A DNA stretch of 64,000 bases, from positions 1 to 64,000 of the forward strand of contig NZ_RHWX01000004.1 in NCBI RefSeq assembly GCF_003938605.1, read 5' to 3'. Position numbers and translations under genes: made by a program. This document shows positions 60,856 to 64,000 of the stretch, piece by piece (the stretch's first letter is position 1; every line of letters starts with the position of its first letter). The notes under the pieces were generated by a model. It saw only the letters and a list, made by a program, of their open reading frames with translations. It was not told the origin of the DNA and made no database searches. The DNA comes from Brevundimonas sp. 357 (GTDB taxonomy: Bacteria; Pseudomonadota; Alphaproteobacteria; Caulobacterales; Caulobacteraceae).

Positions 60856-61659
60856 TTAGGCCAGCAAGGCTCGCGTGGCCGCTTCGACATCCGCCTGACG
60901 CATCAGGCTTTCGCCAACCAGCAGGGCGCGGGCGCCGGCGTCGGTCACGCGCGCTACGTCCTGCGGCGTGAACAGGCCGCTTTCGGCGACCAGCAGGGCG
61001 CTCTCGGGGCTCCGCGCCGCCAGTTGCTCCGTCGTCGCCAGATCGACCTCGAAGGTGCGCAGCGAGCGGTTGTTGACGCCGATCAGGGCGTCGTCGCGGC
61101 CTTGAACCAGCCGGGCGGCGCGCGCCATTTCGTCCGTGTCGTGCGTCTCGATCAGGGCGTCCATGCCCCAGCGGGTCGTCTCAGCCAGCAGGTCTGCGGC
61201 CAGGGCGTCGTCCACCATGTCCATGATGATCAGGATGCAATCGGCGCCCAACGCCCGGCTCTCGGCCACTTGCCACGGATCGACCAGGAAGTCCTTGCGC
61301 AGGCAGGGCAGGGCGACCGCCGCGCGCGCGGTCGTCAGATAGGCGTCGTCACCCTGAAAACTGGGGCCGTCGGTCAGGACGGAGAGGCAGGAGGCCCCGC
61401 CGCGCTCATAGGCTTGAGCGAGGGCGGGCGGGTCGAAGTCGGCGCGGATCAGACCCTTGGACGGGCTGGCCTTCTTGATCTCGGCGATCAGGGCCGGGCG
61501 GCCGGTTTCGGAGAAACGGTCAGCCAGGGCGGCGCGGAAGCCGCGCGGAGCGGAGGCCTCGCGGGCGCGGGCCTCGATGGCGTCTAGCGAAACGGCGGCC
61601 TTGCGGGCGGCGACATCCTCGCGCTTGTAGGCGGCGATGCGGTCCAGAACGTCGCTCAT
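60856..61659 (-). CDS. trpC: Indole-3-glycerol phosphate synthase
   Basis: The fourth step of tryptophan synthesis, a TIM barrel of 267 residues. Family stretches are [21 protein letters not shown] (catalytic Lys region), [35 protein letters not shown] and [20 protein letters not shown] in pattern, with [13 protein letters not shown] near the end. It is monofunctional, not fused to TrpF. The start overlaps the trpD stop by one base. Confidence 0.97.
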   Translation of the reverse strand: MSDVLDRIAAYKREDVAARKAAVSLDAIEARAREASAPRGFRAALADRFSETGRPALIAEIKKASPSKGLIRADFDPPALAQAYERGGASCLSVLTDGPSFQGDDAYLTTARAAVALPCLRKDFLVDPWQVAESRALGADCILIIMDMVDDALAADLLAETTRWGMDALIETHDTDEMARAARLVQGRDDALIGVNNRSLRTFEVDLATTEQLAARSPESALLVAESGLFTPQDVARVTDAGARALLVGESLMRQADVEAATRALLA

Positions 61660-62693
61660 CAGGCGTCCTCGTCTTCGATCGGCGCGTGGGAGACGCGCAC
61701 CAGTTCAGCCAGGGCGGCGGCGGCGCGGCCGTCGTCGATGACGGCCGCGGCCAGTTCGGCGCCCGATTTCAGGTCTTCGGCCCGTCCGGCCACCACCAGG
61801 GCGGCGGCGGCGTTCAGCAGGACGATGTCGCGGTAGGGCCCGCGCTCGCCCGCCAGCAGGGCGGTCAGGGCGGCGGCGTTATGATCGGCGTCGCCGCCGC
61901 GCAGGTCGTCCATCGTCGCCAGCGGCAGGCCGGCGTCGGCGGGCGTGACGGTGAAGCGGCGCACGGCGCCGTCCTTCCATTCGGCCACCTCGGTGGGGCC
62001 TGTGGTGGTCAGTTCGTCCAGACCCTGACCGTTGACGGTCCAGGCTCGCTTGGCGCCCAGTCGGCCCAGCACTTCAGCTAGCGGCTCCAGCAGGGCCGGG
62101 TCATAGACGCCCATGACCTGATGCGTCGCGCCCGCCGGATTGCAAAGCGGCCCCAGCAGGTTGAACACGGTGCGGAAGCCGATCTCGCCGCGCACCGGCC
62201 CGACGTGGCGCATGGCCCCGTGGTAGGTCGGGGCGAACAGGAAGGCGATGCCCGCCTGATCCAGCGCCCGCGCCTGCTGGGCGGGCGTGGCGTCCAGATT
62301 GACGCCCAGCGCGGCCAGAACGTCGGACGAGCCGGACTTGGAGCTGACGGCGCGGTTGCCGTGCTTGGCGACCTTCAGCCCCGCGCCCGCCAGGACGAAG
62401 GAGGCCGCCGTCGAGACGTTGTAGGTGTGCCGGCCGTCGCCGCCGGTGCCGCAGGTGTCGATGACCTGTTCGAACGGGTGATCCAGAGACCGGGCGGCGT
62501 CGCGCATGGCGCTGGCGAAGGCGACGATCTCGTCCACCGTCTCGCCTCGGATGCGCAGGGCCGTCACGGCGGCCGCGACCTGTGACGGGGTCGGTTCGCC
62601 GCGCAGGCAGGCGGAGAAGAAGGCCTTGGCCTCATCCAGGTTCAGCACCTGTCCGTCGACCAGCTTGGCCAGCAGAGGCTTGATGCTGTCCAT
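61659..62693 (-). CDS. trpD: Anthranilate phosphoribosyltransferase
   Basis: Transfers phosphoribose from PRPP to anthranilate, 344 residues. The PRPP loop is [17 protein letters not shown], followed by [21 protein letters not shown]. The anthranilate site region [36 protein letters not shown] is present in pattern. It is coupled at both ends by one-base overlaps with trpG and trpC. Confidence 0.97.
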   Translation of the reverse strand: MDSIKPLLAKLVDGQVLNLDEAKAFFSACLRGEPTPSQVAAAVTALRIRGETVDEIVAFASAMRDAARSLDHPFEQVIDTCGTGGDGRHTYNVSTAASFVLAGAGLKVAKHGNRAVSSKSGSSDVLAALGVNLDATPAQQARALDQAGIAFLFAPTYHGAMRHVGPVRGEIGFRTVFNLLGPLCNPAGATHQVMGVYDPALLEPLAEVLGRLGAKRAWTVNGQGLDELTTTGPTEVAEWKDGAVRRFTVTPADAGLPLATMDDLRGGDADHNAAALTALLAGERGPYRDIVLLNAAAALVVAGRAEDLKSGAELAAAVIDDGRAAAALAELVRVSHAPIEDEDA

Positions 62694-63283
62694 CAGATGG
62701 TCGCCAATCGTTTGACGCCCGCCAGGTCGAGGAAGTTGGCGATCATCGCGTGGCCGTGCTGGGTGGCGATGGATTCCGGGTGGAACTGGACGCCGTGGAT
62801 CGGTCGGGTGCGATGCGATAGGCCCATGATCTCGCCGTCCTCGGTCCAGGCGGTGACTTCCAGCACGTCGGGCAAGGTCTCGCGGCGCACGGCCAGCGAG
62901 TGATAGCGCGTCGCCGTAAACGGCGAGGGCAGGCCGCCGAACACGCCGCGTCCTTCGTGCAGGATGGGCGAGGTCTTGCCGTGCATCAGGGTCTTGGCGC
63001 GAACCACTTCGCCGCCGAAGGCCTGGCCGATCGACTGGTGCCCCAGGCAGACGCCGAAGATGGGCATGGTTTCGGCGGCCGTCTCGATCAGCGACAGGCA
63101 GATGCCCGCCTGATCGGGCGCGCAGGGGCCGGGGGACAACAAAACGGCCTCGGGCTTCAGCGCCCAGGCCTCTTCGACGGTCAGGTCGTCGTTGCGGACG
63201 ACGTGCGTCTGGGCGCCCAGCTCCGCGAGGTAGTGGACGAGGTTGTAGGTGAAGCTGTCGTAGTTATCGACGACGAGGATCAT
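62693..63283 (-). CDS. trpG: Anthranilate synthase glutamine amidotransferase component
   Basis: A class I glutamine amidotransferase that provides ammonia to TrpE, 196 residues. The oxyanion region is [13 protein letters not shown]. The nucleophile Cys is in [16 protein letters not shown], and the His and Glu of the triad are in [13 protein letters not shown] at 63283 ([16 protein letters not shown]) is the right start; the frame continues upstream to 63469 without homology. The upstream gap to trpE holds a small ORF on the other strand. Confidence 0.97.
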   Translation of the reverse strand: MILVVDNYDSFTYNLVHYLAELGAQTHVVRNDDLTVEEAWALKPEAVLLSPGPCAPDQAGICLSLIETAAETMPIFGVCLGHQSIGQAFGGEVVRAKTLMHGKTSPILHEGRGVFGGLPSPFTATRYHSLAVRRETLPDVLEVTAWTEDGEIMGLSHRTRPIHGVQFHPESIATQHGHAMIANFLDLAGVKRLATI

Positions 63284-63406
63284 GGCGAAGGCTTCTTGGT
63301 ACGGGGAGGCAGGGCGGTCCCAACATGGAAGGCAAGCGGGCCGATTGAAAGCGGACGTTAAGCTGTCCGGGCGATACAGGAGCATCGCCATCGGAAGAAA
63401 TCCGTC

Positions 63407-63595
63407 TTGAACCCTATCGAAGCCATTCGCGACGCCCGCGCCCTGTTGAACGAGGCCCCGGCGGAACAACCGAAACCCCTGCGCCTGCTTGCCGCAGCCG
63501 CCTTCGCCGCCATGACGGCGGTTCTATTGGCGGGGACTATGGTCGCAGGCCCCGGCGTATCGTTCGACCAGGGTTCCACGGTTTCCAATCCTTAG
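63407..63595 (+). CDS. Small hypothetical membrane protein between trpG and trpE
   Basis: 62 residues from a TTG start with GGAAG about 10 bases upstream. An acidic/basic N-terminal helix ([20 protein letters not shown]) precedes one hydrophobic helix ([24 protein letters not shown]). It lies on the plus strand inside the otherwise minus-strand trp cluster, tail-to-tail with trpE with a four-base stop overlap. No family was recognised. Coding status rests on composition and the ribosome binding site. Confidence 0.5.
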   Translation: MNPIEAIRDARALLNEAPAEQPKPLRLLAAAAFAAMTAVLLAGTMVAGPGVSFDQGSTVSNP

Positions 63596-64000
63596 ACTGA
63601 TCCGCCGGCGCCCTGGCCGCGAGTGGTCGCGGTGAAACGCCACGCGTCCGCAGCCGCCTTCATCGGCGCGCGAGCCTTGGCCAGGGTTTCAGCATATTCG
63701 GCGGCCGGATCGCTGTCGGCGACGACGCCGGCGCCGGCCTGGACGAAGATCTGGCCTTTCGCGAACATGGCGGTGCGCAGGACGATGCAGATGTCCGCTT
63801 CGCCATTGGCCGAGATATAACCCACGCCGCCGCCGTAGCCGACGCCGCGTTTTTCGGTCTCAAGCTCGTCGATGACCTCCATCGCCCGCACCTTGGGCGC
63901 GCCCGAAAGCGTGCCGGCGGGCAGGGCGGCCAGAAGCGTGTCCACTGCGTCCAGCTTGGGATCAACCGCGCCGTTCACATTGGAGACGATGTGCATGACC
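63592..64000 (-). CDS. trpE: Anthranilate synthase component I (C-terminal part, cut by window end)
   Basis: Converts chorismate to anthranilate with TrpG. Only the last 136 or so residues lie in the window. They include VMHIVSNV, the chorismate-binding core [42 protein letters not shown] in pattern and [18 protein letters not shown]. The stop overlaps the small opposing ORF. It is separated from trpG by about 310 bases. Confidence 0.95.
   Translation of the reverse strand, partial: VMHIVSNVNGAVDPKLDAVDTLLAALPAGTLSGAPKVRAMEVIDELETEKRGVGYGGGVGYISANGEADICIVLRTAMFAKGQIFVQAGAGVVADSDPAAEYAETLAKARAPMKAAADAWRFTATTRGQGAGGSV

Overview
The window is GC-rich, densely packed chromosomal DNA from an alphaproteobacterium. 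Gene content, gene order and protein sequences point to the Caulobacteraceae, most likely a Brevundimonas-like species. The evidence is a nuoA-N operon followed by birA-coaX-rnj, direct-repeat SOS boxes (GTTC-N7-GTTC) in front of lexA, the proS-lolE-lolD-dnaE neighbourhood, and an rpsB-to-lpxB block that uses LpxI rather than LpxH. This assignment is inferred from reading the sequence; no database was searched.

Layout. At 1-2100 an apparent IS3-family end abuts a response regulator that has lost its receiver domain, followed by its partner histidine kinase. At 2.3-10.3 kb lie gltA, gltX, comEC, lexA with two SOS boxes, and a secreted S9 peptidase. At 10.4-17.2 kb are a large autotransporter with calcium-binding type-3 repeats, a GT4 glycosyltransferase, tRNA-Asp and an AbgT-family transporter. 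The complete 14-subunit NADH dehydrogenase I operon runs from 17.4 to 32.7 kb and carries three extra small genes (one membrane protein, two lipoproteins). It continues into birA, coaX, rnj and a DUF3088 gene. At 36.2-40.5 kb are an intergenic repeat, a CHMI-like tautomerase, a DUF1467 gene, proS, lolE and lolD.

At 40.5-41.9 kb there is a small accessory island: a degenerate BLUF-like protein, a divergent FixJ-type response regulator and a 29-codon membrane peptide. It sits between lolD and dnaE. From 42 to 45.8 kb are dnaE and a GFA-family protein. From 46 to 60.8 kb runs an envelope and translation block (rpsB, tsf, pyrH, frr, uppS, cdsA, dxr, rseP, bamA, skp, lpxD, fabZ, lpxA, lpxI, lpxB). 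This couples translation factors to undecaprenyl phosphate, phospholipid and isoprenoid synthesis, outer-membrane protein assembly and lipid A synthesis. From 60.8 kb to the end, trpC, trpD, trpG and the 3' part of trpE run on the minus strand.

Most of the window is ordinary housekeeping sequence. The parts most worth a second look are the BLUF-like/FixJ/small-peptide island, the autotransporter with thrombospondin-type-3-like calcium motifs, the extra genes and His/Asp loop in complex I, and palindromic repeats found in most of the gaps between convergent genes. No CRISPR array, complete transposon or prophage was seen.
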